Below are positions 9,733-19,721 of a DNA stretch of 64,000 bases, one piece after another. Under the pieces are notes generated by a model. That model was not told the DNA's origin. It searched no databases and saw only the letters and a program-made list of their open reading frames with translations. Numbering within the stretch: the stretch's first letter is position 1; every line of letters begins with the position of its first letter. A program made the position numbers and the translations under genes. Where the stretch lies: positions 620,001 to 684,000 of the forward strand of contig JAKUDP010000009.1 in assembly GCA_022570795.1 (NCBI GenBank), in the 5' to 3' direction. This stretch comes from Sphaerulina vaccinii. Lineage: Eukaryota; Ascomycota; Dothideomycetes; Mycosphaerellales; Mycosphaerellaceae.

Positions 9733-10969
9733 ATGAGCAGTGATGACCTTTCGGTGAACTGTGGAAAGCAGAGCGCATTACCTTTTGCATGACCTTACAG
9801 GTGTGGCGGTCATTGATCGTATCAACGTCGGTCCGAGAACCACATTGATGGCTTCGCCAACTCTTTTGCACTCACTGGCAGCATTTGTCAGCTCAACGAC
9901 AATCAGTACTCACCTGTATTCGCATTCGTTTGAGTACCGAGGGCAATACTTGAATGATTGCAAGGTCTTATCCTTCTCTTTGCTCGGAGTACGCAAGGTA
10001 CATGTGCAATCAGCAACCCGAGTTGTTCATTGATCATCCGTGGTGTTTATACCAGTAAGTCGTTCTTAACGGAACAGCAATCTAATCAAGACTTTGAGCT
10101 CTTGGTGGGATGCCGTGCTTCGAGCCCTATGCGATTCGCGAATGATCTTTTTGCTTCGTGCTCGCCTACACCGTAGCATTAGCATAGATATACAATCCCA
10201 GTTCTCCGTATCTCAACAATCGTCTGGGCCTCCGTGGCTCAGTCAGTAAGTCGCCAGCCTCGTTAATGCTTGACATGACACAGCATAGCTTTCCAGCGAC
10301 AACCACTATGTAGCTCGAATGCGATGCGATCGCACCAGCCTTCGACGAGGGCGATTGTTTTGCCAATGCCTTGGTCCTTGTGTACAATTTTGTACTCAAA
10401 GATCACTGTGATGCAGTCTCCATATACGGACTCAGGCCAGCTTCCTTCATCGAGCGTTCGTGGTGTAGCGGTATACCAATAAGTCGACGGCATTGACTGT
10501 TGCTCGGGATATTGAGAAGCCTGAGTCCTGGAGCAAGATTAAGGAAATCTATCGTGCGACCTCAGTCGCATATCTTAATGCTATGAAATTGTCGAATGTT
10601 CTTTTGTTTTGCTTGATTGTAGCCTTTTCGGAGATTGATTTCTGCTCACTTCTGACCCGGGTGTCCCAGTAGGTCGATGGTGTATGCTGTTGCTTGGAAG
10701 CTGTACAAATAGCAGCATTAAATCGAGGTTTCTGATCTCTCCCGGGCTGTTGGCGCCGCGCTGGCGAAGGTGTACCACTGAAGAACGATCTTTTACTCAT
10801 GCGAAACACTTCATGATCGTCATCGATTTGTCGACATTGGGGCAATTATCTTCTTGCTTCGCACAGCAGACACATCTGCTGACAGGAAGATCGGTATGGT
10901 ACACTGGTATCTGTACATATATAAGTAGTCAGCAGCAACACGCTATGCAGATGCTCCGTCGTTACTCTT
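9733..10969. other. Long intergenic stretch with diverged repeat modules
   Basis: No convincing gene. Four related segments near 10037, 10231, 10458 and 10660 share a core like cgtgg(t)gt..taccagtaagtcg and are spaced about 195-227 bases apart. Read on the minus strand, two of them encode the similar peptides PSTYWYT and PSTYWDT inside short ORFs (10493-10263 and 10845-10549). They may be remnants of a duplicated exon or a decayed repeat. A TATA-like atatataag is near 10918. Confidence 0.4.
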
Positions 10970-12119
10970 TCACAACGTAATTTCGCCCTTCCACGTCCCA
11001 TCGGTCAGACCTAGCTTCTCGACCAAGTTCTGCCATCGTGGACCACCTCTTTCCTTCTTCCTCAAATACTTCAACAGCTTCGCTCTCCTGTGCACCAGCA
11101 ATCGCAAATTCCTCTTGTTCACTTTATCCATCGTGCCTCTTGTCTCTAAGAAGTCCGCGACAGCTCGTATCTTGGCCGTCAGGATCGCGATTTGCACTTC
11201 ACTGCTGCCAGTATCTGCTCCTACCCGCTCGACCTTTTCCTGCTCGCCTCCTGTTGTTGCTGCAGAAGCTGGCTTTGGTGAAAGCGTCTGTTCTGTGTTA
11301 TGCCGCCCAAAGACATCTATACATCTTTGCTTGTTCACTCGTAGTCGATCCTTGCTGCTTCCCAATGCTAAGCTGGAGATTCGCCGTAATGCTTCTTGCG
11401 CGGTAGTGTGCTCTTCCTCCAGTCTCTTTCTTCGTGCTTCGGGCGTGACGTCCGTGGTAAGGTCCGCTAACAGTGAAGATGAACGTGCCCAGTCCGGATT
11501 GTTCATACCAGTATCCCTGGGCACACCGGCTAGAAGTTCACTAATTTCATCGTTGACACCTCGGGGTCGACTTTCATCTCCATCCCTCTCGCTGCGACCA
11601 TCATATTCCTCTGGCTCGTCCTGGATTACTGGACTGCTCAACCATTGACTCCTTCCTACACCTCGTGCCAGTTCTTCTTTCGTCAAGTAAAAGTTGAGAT
11701 GATCGTCCTTCTCCGTCTTGACAGTTTCACCCCCTGACGTCGCACTCCTCGTCTGAGTTGCTGCATCATCTGCTGCTGGCTCAGGCGGCAGAGCAGTGTC
11801 AAATGACTGCACAAATGCAGTCGTCACACCTCGAATCGGATCTCCTAGACTGCCTGCTCGCTCCTTCTTCAACACCTCCTGTCTGCTCAGGTTGGCCGCC
11901 TTCTTCGCTTTGGCCTGTGCAATTGCATATGGATCCCGATGCTTTCTTCGTTGCGTGACAGTCGATGCGTGTACACAGGGAGTCGATGTGAATGATCGCG
12001 TGATAGTCGAGGGAGGTGCTGCTGCTGTCTGTTAGCACTTGCCTCCCGTATGCAATTATGCATCGCGACTTACTGCTTTGCGCCCGCAGACATTGCGCAA
12101 TTGGTATTCGAGGCGGCAT
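10970..12119 (-). CDS. MRPS28: Mitochondrial small-subunit ribosomal protein uS15m
   Basis: Exons 12119-12074 and 12024-10970 (49-base intron) encode 366 residues. The C-terminal third carries the S15 core: VGADTGSSEVQIAILT, then HRRAKLLKYLRKKE, as in bacterial uS15 and yeast Mrps28. The N-terminal region is long and includes RQEVLKKERAGSLGD, typical of fungal mitochondrial homologues. The first residues are Arg-containing and uncharged by acids, as in matrix targeting peptides. Choosing the acceptor at CAGACAG|CAG keeps the frame into RKHRDPYAIAQAKAKKAAN. The protein binds the small rRNA in the mitoribosome. It is divergent from the cytosolic uS2 gene, with 270 bases between start codons. 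Confidence 0.88.
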
Positions 12120-12389
12120 TTTCTGTTCTGTCTTCAGATTCACATCGACACCAACACAATCTCACTGCCAGCCAGCACTATCACCCAAGAATCATGTACC
12201 CCAATGCGGCGAAGAAGCGGAAGAGCCATCGAAGCGCGCCAAGCGAACGACATTTGCCTGAGGCGGCCCGCGAGCCCGCCGCACTCACAATTATCAATCA
12301 CCAACTCAGAGAACTTGAGCTTGAACAACACCGCCAACACCGACGCTCTCTCACACCGACGCTCTCTCTCATCGACAACTACCGCGACG
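12120..12389. promoter_or_regulatory. Bidirectional promoter between mitochondrial and cytosolic ribosomal protein genes
   Basis: The 270 bases between the divergent ATGs at 12119 (minus) and 12390 (plus) must hold promoters and both 5' leaders. The part next to 12390 contains a CTCTCTC/CGACGCTCTCTCA pyrimidine repeat (about 12339-12372), common in leaders of highly expressed fungal genes. Confidence 0.55.
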
Positions 12390-13456
12390 ATGGCCTCCCC
12401 AAAGAACCTCCCTCCGGTGTTCAATGCCACTGCCCAGGACATCGAAATGCTCCTGTCGGCTCAGGCTCACATTGGCAGCAAGAACTTGCAGGTGCACATG
12501 GAGCCATACCTCTGGAAGACTCGCCCAGATGGTATCAACGTGATCAACATCGGCAAGACCTGGTATGTGGACAATCTACAGCATATGCGCGAGAGAAGGG
12601 GCATTTTGGCCATCGCGACGAGCTTTGCGACCACTTCTACTCTTCGCGAAAATATATGACTTGGCAAACGCTCAGACATACTAATTCTTCCCACAGGGAG
12701 AAAATTGTCCTCGCTGCCCGCATTGTCGCAGCCATTGACAACCCAGCCGACATTGCTGTCATCTCTGCCCGTCCTTACGGTCAGCGTGCTGTCCTCAAGT
12801 TCGCTGCCCACACCGGTGCCTCTCCAATCGCTGGTCGCTTCACCCCCGGTAACTTCACCAACTACATCACCCGTTCGTTCAAGGAGCCACGCCTGATCAT
12901 CGTCACCGACCCACGCACCGACGCCCAGGCCATCAAGGAGGCCTCGTACGTCAACATCCCAGTCATCGCCCTCTGCGACACCGACTCCCCAACCGAGTAC
13001 GTCGATGTTGCCATTCCAACCAACAACAAGGGTCGTCACGCCATCGGTCTCGTCTGGTGGATGCTTGCCCGTGAAGTGCTCCGCCTCCGTGGCACTCTCG
13101 CCAGCCGTGAGGCCGAGTGGGATGTCATGACCGATTTGTACTTCTACCGCGACCCAGAAGCGGAGGAGAACAAGGACTCTGCTGGTCAAGATGAGGGCAA
13201 GGTGCCAGGTGTCGACGAGGTCGGCTCTGGCGCTGTCGAGAGCGGATTCAACAACGAGTGGGAGGTCGGCAATGCTGGCAGCTCTGCTTTCGCTGCTGCT
13301 TCGGGTACCGCTGGTGCTCAGGCTGCCTCCACTTGGGACGCCGAGGGTGCTGACTGGGCTGCTGCCTCTGCACCAATCGAGACTGGCAACCAGGGCTGGG
13401 CTGCTGACGGAACTACCGGTGCTGTCGAGTCCTCCACAGGCGAGAACCAGTGGTAG
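12390..13456 (+). CDS. RPS0: 40S ribosomal protein S0 (uS2)
   Basis: Exons 12390-12562 and 12697-13456 (134-base intron with an ACTAAT branch site near 12680) encode 310 residues. Splicing inside the Trp of GKTWEKIVLAARI restores the conserved uS2 sequence. GQRAVLKFAAHTGASPIAGR, FTNYITRSFKEPRL, DPRTDAQAIKEASYVNIPV and LYFYRDPEA are all present. This protein sits on the head/body junction of the small subunit and is needed for 18S rRNA 3' maturation. The C-terminal tail is rich in Ala, Glu, Gly and Trp, as in other fungal homologues. The assignment is certain. The start was chosen at the ATG just before SPKNLPPVF. Confidence 0.97.
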
Positions 13457-14061
13457 ATGCTGTCTGTGCTAGACAATTGCTAGGTACATCTCAACAAAAT
13501 TCGACGCGATTCGCCCTCACAGGCTAGGAGAAAGTACTGGCGCTTTATGAGGGAAAGAAGCCTCTGTTCAGCAATGATGGAGGAGAATGCCCTGTGCTAG
13601 GAAGCCCGATCGGCTCGACGAAAGTTGGCCGGGTCTGTAGAGTCATACTAAAGATATCTTCAGGCGGACACTTTCTCCTCATCCTCATCATGTTGTTATT
13701 GTTCCCATTTATATCTTGTGTAGCGTGAAGTGATTGATTATTTTCGACTTGCGTGCCTGAGTGATCTGCACCAGCATGCTTTCTCCGCAGCTGCGAACGC
13801 GGATGTTCCCTTGGAAATTTGTTCTCCCAGTGACTGACTCTTTGTGTGAGTGTTCAATCTGCCATTGATGACTTTCACGTACACCTTTCTGTCGATGCAG
13901 AAACAACGCAAGTGGGATCTTACAGACAATACATCCTTCCAGCTCCTCTTAGGCGACTTCGCCGTCCTCTTCGTGTCGGAGCAACACATTAGCTAAAAAA
14001 AAGCTTCCTCTCCCTGAAGAACAATACACAATACTACACCACAACACCACAACCACCCAAC
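13457..14061. other. Intergenic stretch
   Basis: 3' flank of RPS0 and promoter of the AROM gene. The last 40 bases before 14062 are rich in CA (ccacaacaccacaaccaccc), a typical unstructured leader. Minus-strand ORFs here look like noise. Confidence 0.5.
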
Positions 14062-17000
14062 ATGGCGTCTCAAAAAGCGCCTACGACAGACACAGCCACG
14101 AAAGTGTCCATCCTAGGCAAAGATACCATTATCGTCGACTATGGACTCTGGCCCAACTATGCCACACACGATCTCCTGTCCAATATTCCCTCCTCGACTT
14201 ACGTCCTCATCTGCGATTCCAATCTCGCAAAGTTGCACTACGTGCCCGCTTTCGTTAAGTCTTTCGAAGAGGAAAGAGCCAAACAAGGCAAGAACGATGT
14301 GAGGCTATTAGTCCTAGACAATATCCCACCAGGTGAGACTAGCAAAAGCAGAAAAGTAAAAGCCCAGATTGAGGATTGGCTCCTAGCACAAGGATGCACG
14401 AGAGATACAGTCATCCTCGCCCTCGGCGGAGGTGTCATGGGAGATCTGCTAGGCTACGTTGCAGCAACCTACATGCGCGGGATCAAGTTTGTGCAGATTC
14501 CGACTTCTTTGCTTTCAATGGTTGACAGCAGCATCGGAGGGAAGACGGCGATTGATGTGCCTATGGGAAAGAATCTGATTGGGGCTTTCTGGCAACCTGA
14601 ACGGATATACATTGATCTTGCGTTCCTGGAAACGTTGGACAAGAGGCAAGTCTGCAATGGTATGGCTGAAGTTGTCAAGACCGCTGCGATTTGGGATGAG
14701 AGGGAGTTTGAGAGGTTGGAAGATGGAGCTGATGCTATCATGGCTGCGTTGGAAAGACCTGTAGGGAGAGGAAGATTTGAAGGGATTGAGGATGTTTTCA
14801 AGAGAATTGTGTTGGGGAGTGCGAGGGTTAAGGCGGAGGTCGTGACCAAGGATGAAAGAGAAGGTGGGTTGAGGAACCTACTCAACTTCGGGCATAGCAT
14901 CGGACATGCTTATGAGGCGATCTTGACACCTGAGATACTGCATGGAGAGTGTGTGGCTGTGGGCATGGTGAAAGAGGCGGAGTTGGCGAGATACCTAGGG
15001 ATACTGGAACCGGCTGCTGTTGCGAGGCTGACGAAAGCTATCAAGAGCTATGGACTGCCTACGAGTCTTGAGGACAAATTCATCACGAAAAAGACGAATA
15101 AAGTGTGCGAAGTGGATGTGCTGCTGCAGAAGATGGCAGTGGATAAGAAGAACGCCGGCTCGAAGAAGAAGATTGCACTGCTGGAGTCGATCGGGAAATG
15201 TTATGAGCCAGAGACTGGACCTGGAGCGACGAAATGCGATGACAAGGACATCAGAATTGTGCTGTGTCCTTCAGTATTGGTCAAGCCAGGCGTGCCGAAA
15301 GGTTTGGACGTTGTATGCAAACCGCCTGGGAGCAAAAGTATCTCGAATCGGATCTTGTTGATGGCAGCGCTGGGTAAGGGTACGTGCAGGATTACCAATC
15401 TGCTGGCTTCCGACGATACACAGTATATGTTGTCCGCAATTGCAAGTTTGCAGGGCGCGACGTATGCATGGGAAGATCAAGGCCGTGTGCTGGTAGTGAA
15501 TGGCAATGGTGGCAAGCTGAAAGCCTCAGCAGAGGAAATCTTCATTGGCAATGCGGGCACTGCATCGCGCTTCTTGACGACAGCACTATCTCTCGCAGAA
15601 GCAACAAAAGAGGCGTCGCACACTGTTCTCACGGGCAATGCTCGTATGCAAGAACGACCTCAAGGCCCGCTCGTAGACGCACTCAAGTCAAATGGCGTTG
15701 ACATGGAGTACCTTGGCAAGCCGGGCAGTCAGAGTCTGCCTCTGCGCATTGGTGCAGCAGGCGGCTTTGAAGGTGGTGACATCGAGCTTACGGCGAAGGT
15801 TTCATCACAATATGTCTCCTCGATTTTGATCTCCGCTCCCTACGCCAAGAAGCCAGTCACTCTTCGCCTTGTTGGTGGTAAGGTGATCAGTCAGCTCTAC
15901 ATCGATATGACCATTGCCATGATGGCCAGCTTTGGAGTGCATGTCACGAGAAGCAAGACGGAAGAGAACGTCTACCACATCCCAAAGCAGAGCTATGTCA
16001 ACCCTGCCGAGTATGAGGTGGAGAGTGATGCGAGCAGTGCTACGTACCCTCTTGCTATCGCGGCGATTACTGGTACGAAGTGCACTGTCCCGAATATCGG
16101 ATCTTCTTCGCTACAAGGAGATGCTCGGTTCGCGGTCGAAGTGCTTCGTCCAATGGGCTGCACAGTTGAGCAGACCGAGACAAGCACAACTGTCACTGGT
16201 CCTCCTGTTGGTGAGCTGCAGCCTTTGCCTGAGGTGGACATGGAGCCTATGACCGATGCTTTCCTGACTGCATCTGTACTTGCAGCTGTTGCTAAGCCGA
16301 ACAAGTATGGCGCTACAACAAGAATCATTGGTATCGCAAATCAGAAGGTCAAAGAGTGCAATCGCATTGTAGCAATGATCGATGAGCTTGCCAAGTTCGG
16401 TGTGACCTGTAGAGAGCTGGATGATGGCATCGAGATTGACGGCGTTGGCGCAGATATCAAAGGCCCCTCTGGCTCGATACATTGCTACGATGACCACAGA
16501 GTAGCAATGAGCTTCAGTGTGCTTGCCGCTGTTGCACCGAAAGGCACATTGATCCTCGAGCGAGAGTGCACCGGAAAGACTTGGCCTGGCTGGTGGGACG
16601 TCTTGCATCAGACTTTCGGTGTTGAGCTTGAAGGCGTCGAGCCTGAGAAGTCCCACGCTAATGGCCATACAAATGGCCATACAAATGGTGTGGACAGCAT
16701 CAATGGCTATGTAAATGGCGAAGTGAAGAAGTCGGTCTTCATCATTGGTATGCGAGGCGCTGGTAAGACCACGACTGGTGGCTGGGCTGCACGGATTCTT
16801 GGCTGGCCGTTCGTCGATATGGACCCAGCTCTCGAGGAACAGGAGGGTATGACGATTCCCGAGATGCTGAAAGATAACGACTGGGACGGATTCCGACAAA
16901 AGGAACTCAAGCTGCTAAAGCGTCTTATGGCTGAGAAGCCGAATGGTCACGTCTTCGCGACTGGAGGCGGTATTGTCGAAACACCTGAATGCCGTGCCTT

Positions 17001-18897
17001 ACTCAGAGATTGGCAGAAAGACGGCATGGTGCTCTACGTCACCCGAGACATCAAAGCAATCATGAACTTCTTGAACATCGACAAGACGCGCCCTGCTTAT
17101 GTCGAAGATATGATGGGAGTCTATCTGCGACGAAAGCCTTGGTTCGAGGAGTGCAGCAACTTGCATTACCACAGCCAGACTGTTGATGAGACCACTGCTA
17201 TTGTGGGCTGGACAAGTCCTTTGGACGACTTCACGAGATTCTTGAACACTATGACAGGCAGGAGTGGTGCATTGCAGAAGATCTTGGCGAAGCAGCACTC
17301 ATTCTTCATCGCATTAACGAGTCCCACGATACAGCAGATCGTTCCGATCCTGCCTGAGGTGACAATGGGTAGCGATGCTATTGAGTTGAGAGTGGACCTA
17401 CTCGTTGACCCAGACAAGGCACCAGGAGAGACGCATTGGAGACCTGGATTCCTGAGCGAGCAGGTCGCACTCCTGAGAGCTTCGACAACTCTGCCACTGA
17501 TCTTTACTTTGAGAAGTGTCAGTCAAGGTGGACAATTCCCTGATGAGGCTACCAAGCAAGCTATTGCGCTGTATGCAGAGGGCTTGCGCATGGGCTTCGA
17601 CTTCGTGGATCTGGAACTGACTGCGGCGCCTGAGCTGAAGGAGTATGTGCTCAGTCATAGGAAGATGTGCACCATCATTGCTTCGCACCACGATCCCAAG
17701 GGACAGCTTTCCTGGGCTGATGGTGCAGAAGAATGGAGAGCAAATTTCGACGCTGCGCGCCAGTATGGTGACATTGTCAAGCTCATTGGCGTGGCCAAGG
17801 ACTTCGATGCCAACGACGACTTGAAGGCTTTCAAGAAGTCTGTGGCCAAGGAGTTCCCACAATTACCCGTCATCGCCATGAACATGGGCGAGCTGGGCAA
17901 AATGAGCAGAGTGACCAATGGCTTCATGACACCAGTCAGCCATCCTGCCTTGCCTGTCAAAGCCGCTCCAGGTCAGGTCTCCGCAGCAGAGATCAGAAAG
18001 GTTCTCGGTATCGTCGCTGAGATTCCTGCGAAGAAGTTCTACCTCTTCGGAAGGCCAATTCAGCAGTCGCGCTCGCCAGCTTTGCACAACACACTCTTCG
18101 GCGTGACTGGTCTACCACATACCTACGGTCTCCACGAAACCGACAAGATTGCTACAGCGGAAGAGCTCATTCGCTCGCCTGAGTTCGGCGGAGGAAGTGT
18201 TACCATTCCCCTCAAACTCGATGTAATGCCACTCCTCGATGCCATTGACCCCGCAGCCGAAACGATCGGCGCAGTCAACACCATCGTGCCCACCAAATCC
18301 TCCTCAGGAAAGAACATCCTAGTTGGCCATAACACAGACTGGCAAGGTATGGTCCTTGCTCTCCGCAACGCTGGTGCACAGAGTACTCCTGCTGCAGTGG
18401 CTCGTGAAGCAGGCATGGTCGTCGGCGGAGGCGGTACAGCCAGAGCTGCCATTTACGCTCTCAAGAACATGGGCTACAGTCCTATTTACTTATTGGGAAG
18501 AAACAAGACAAAGTTGGCACAGCTCACTGGATCTTTCCCAGCAGAGTACAATATCGTACTGCTCTCTAGCCCAGAAGAAGCTAAGCAGATTGAAATCCAG
18601 CCCGTCGTCGCTGTGGGTACTATTCCTGGGGACTTGCCTATTGATGCTACTTTGGAGAGCATCTTGCAAGTTGTCTTTGCGCAGTCTGCCAGCTCAACCC
18701 GCAACAAAGTTCTGCTTGAGATGGCTTACAAGCCGTCTGTCACTCAGCTTATGAAGGCTGCTGAGAAGAGTGGCTGGAAGACTGTGCCTGGACTTGAGGC
18801 GCTCGTCGCGCAGGGTGTGCATCAGTTCAAGCTGTGGACTGATATCATGCCATTGTATGAGCTCTCGAGGAATGCTGTGTTGGGATCCACATCGTAA
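14062..18897 (+). CDS. ARO1: Pentafunctional AROM polypeptide (shikimate pathway)
   Basis: Single uninterrupted frame of 1611 residues, the normal length. Domains in order: 3-dehydroquinate synthase (about 1-390, LALGGGVMGDLLGY, metal-site HSIGHAYE); EPSP synthase (about 400-855, KPPGSKSISNR, GNAGTASRF); shikimate kinase (about 890-1060, P-loop GMRGAGKTT); type I dehydroquinase (about 1090-1310, with the active-site His in ASHHDP and the Schiff-base Lys expected in DIVKLIG); and shikimate dehydrogenase (about 1325-1611, GRPIQQSRSPALHN, NAD(P) loop GGGGTARAA). It converts DAHP to EPSP in the cytosol, carrying out five steps towards aromatic amino acids. The linker between EPSP synthase and shikimate kinase contains an Asn-Gly-His-Thr repeat. 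Confidence 0.98.
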   Translation: MASQKAPTTDTATKVSILGKDTIIVDYGLWPNYATHDLLSNIPSSTYVLICDSNLAKLHYVPAFVKSFEEERAKQGKNDVRLLVLDNIPPGETSKSRKVKAQIEDWLLAQGCTRDTVILALGGGVMGDLLGYVAATYMRGIKFVQIPTSLLSMVDSSIGGKTAIDVPMGKNLIGAFWQPERIYIDLAFLETLDKRQVCNGMAEVVKTAAIWDEREFERLEDGADAIMAALERPVGRGRFEGIEDVFKRIVLGSARVKAEVVTKDEREGGLRNLLNFGHSIGHAYEAILTPEILHGECVAVGMVKEAELARYLGILEPAAVARLTKAIKSYGLPTSLEDKFITKKTNKVCEVDVLLQKMAVDKKNAGSKKKIALLESIGKCYEPETGPGATKCDDKDIRIVLCPSVLVKPGVPKGLDVVCKPPGSKSISNRILLMAALGKGTCRITNLLASDDTQYMLSAIASLQGATYAWEDQGRVLVVNGNGGKLKASAEEIFIGNAGTASRFLTTALSLAEATKEASHTVLTGNARMQERPQGPLVDALKSNGVDMEYLGKPGSQSLPLRIGAAGGFEGGDIELTAKVSSQYVSSILISAPYAKKPVTLRLVGGKVISQLYIDMTIAMMASFGVHVTRSKTEENVYHIPKQSYVNPAEYEVESDASSATYPLAIAAITGTKCTVPNIGSSSLQGDARFAVEVLRPMGCTVEQTETSTTVTGPPVGELQPLPEVDMEPMTDAFLTASVLAAVAKPNKYGATTRIIGIANQKVKECNRIVAMIDELAKFGVTCRELDDGIEIDGVGADIKGPSGSIHCYDDHRVAMSFSVLAAVAPKGTLILERECTGKTWPGWWDVLHQTFGVELEGVEPEKSHANGHTNGHTNGVDSINGYVNGEVKKSVFIIGMRGAGKTTTGGWAARILGWPFVDMDPALEEQEGMTIPEMLKDNDWDGFRQKELKLLKRLMAEKPNGHVFATGGGIVETPECRALLRDWQKDGMVLYVTRDIKAIMNFLNIDKTRPAYVEDMMGVYLRRKPWFEECSNLHYHSQTVDETTAIVGWTSPLDDFTRFLNTMTGRSGALQKILAKQHSFFIALTSPTIQQIVPILPEVTMGSDAIELRVDLLVDPDKAPGETHWRPGFLSEQVALLRASTTLPLIFTLRSVSQGGQFPDEATKQAIALYAEGLRMGFDFVDLELTAAPELKEYVLSHRKMCTIIASHHDPKGQLSWADGAEEWRANFDAARQYGDIVKLIGVAKDFDANDDLKAFKKSVAKEFPQLPVIAMNMGELGKMSRVTNGFMTPVSHPALPVKAAPGQVSAAEIRKVLGIVAEIPAKKFYLFGRPIQQSRSPALHNTLFGVTGLPHTYGLHETDKIATAEELIRSPEFGGGSVTIPLKLDVMPLLDAIDPAAETIGAVNTIVPTKSSSGKNILVGHNTDWQGMVLALRNAGAQSTPAAVAREAGMVVGGGGTARAAIYALKNMGYSPIYLLGRNKTKLAQLTGSFPAEYNIVLLSSPEEAKQIEIQPVVAVGTIPGDLPIDATLESILQVVFAQSASSTRNKVLLEMAYKPSVTQLMKAAEKSGWKTVPGLEALVAQGVHQFKLWTDIMPLYELSRNAVLGSTS
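16660..16688 (+). repeat. 12-base coding repeat in the AROM linker
   Basis: The unit aatggccataca occurs twice in tandem, followed by a partial third copy. It encodes NGHT repeats between the EPSP synthase and shikimate kinase domains. This is a flexible linker where slippage is tolerated. Confidence 0.8.
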
Positions 18898-19721
18898 GTT
18901 TGCAGAAAAGTGGCAGAAGGCACCTCAAGCACAGTCCTCAGCGATGTGTTATGCGTGCTAGCAAGCGGATGGCACACTCAGGTCGTATCGCAGGGGTATT
19001 CGCCGTGTTCCATGGGGTAAGGTGTTATTCGGATCTCACAATTGCAGACTCGTCTCTAGAGTTGCACGACAATCTCGAAGAATGCAGTGTGGCTCAAGAT
19101 TGAACGGAATCGGATCGATGAGCATTGCCGACCCGCACGAAGATACGTCCTGAAGAGTTGTGGTTCAAGGTGTGGTTCGCAGACTCGTGGCAGCAGGGTG
19201 GAGGACAGGCATTTGCAAGCCCCAAGAAAGGTACGCGAGAGTGAGCTGCCTTGCCGACCTCAACGCTCTGCGTCAGAAGCGTTCGCAGTACCTTGCTGGA
19301 CTGGTGTACTGATGTTACATGTTACACTGATAGAAGCATTGTATAGAGATCGAGAGCAATGCCATCGCGGCACTTGCAGTTACAAGCGGCCTATCTGCAA
19401 ACAAGACCCATAGCAGTCGCAATTCTGCCTATCTTGGAAGATCAGACCCCGGTCGATTGGCGGAAGTCGTTCAAAGTTTCCTTTCCCCACCGCCCAACGT
19501 CACACCACTAACAAGCATAGAGGTAGGGTGCCTGACGATCTTTTGTGCAGGTTAAGTAACCAGCTTGTGCAACATCATGATAGAACTGCAACTGCTCAAA
19601 GACCCCGCCGTTACTGTCGCATTGGCAAGAGCGAGGATGAACACGAAGGATCGGCCATATCAACACTGAAGACCTCGCATTGGACTGCTGAGAAGCAGCT
19701 CTACAGACATCGATCACAACA
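18898..19721. other. Intergenic stretch
   Basis: 3' flank of ARO1 and promoter of the GH20 gene. ORFs in the stretch lack motifs and compositional support. Nothing else was seen. Confidence 0.5.

Noticed and set aside
10226..10300. Thr-tRNA-like start (gcctccgtggctcagt...)
   Set aside because: The 5' half resembles a tRNA with a CGT anticodon loop, but no T-arm (GGTTCGANTCC) or 3' acceptor strand follows, and the sequence is one of four related modules.
12467..13189. Long minus-strand ORF of 240 codons
   Set aside because: It is the antisense of the RPS0 coding region, and its openness is a by-product of codon bias.
16111..16899. Minus-strand ORF of 262 codons inside ARO1
   Set aside because: Antisense shadow of a conserved enzyme; no family features.
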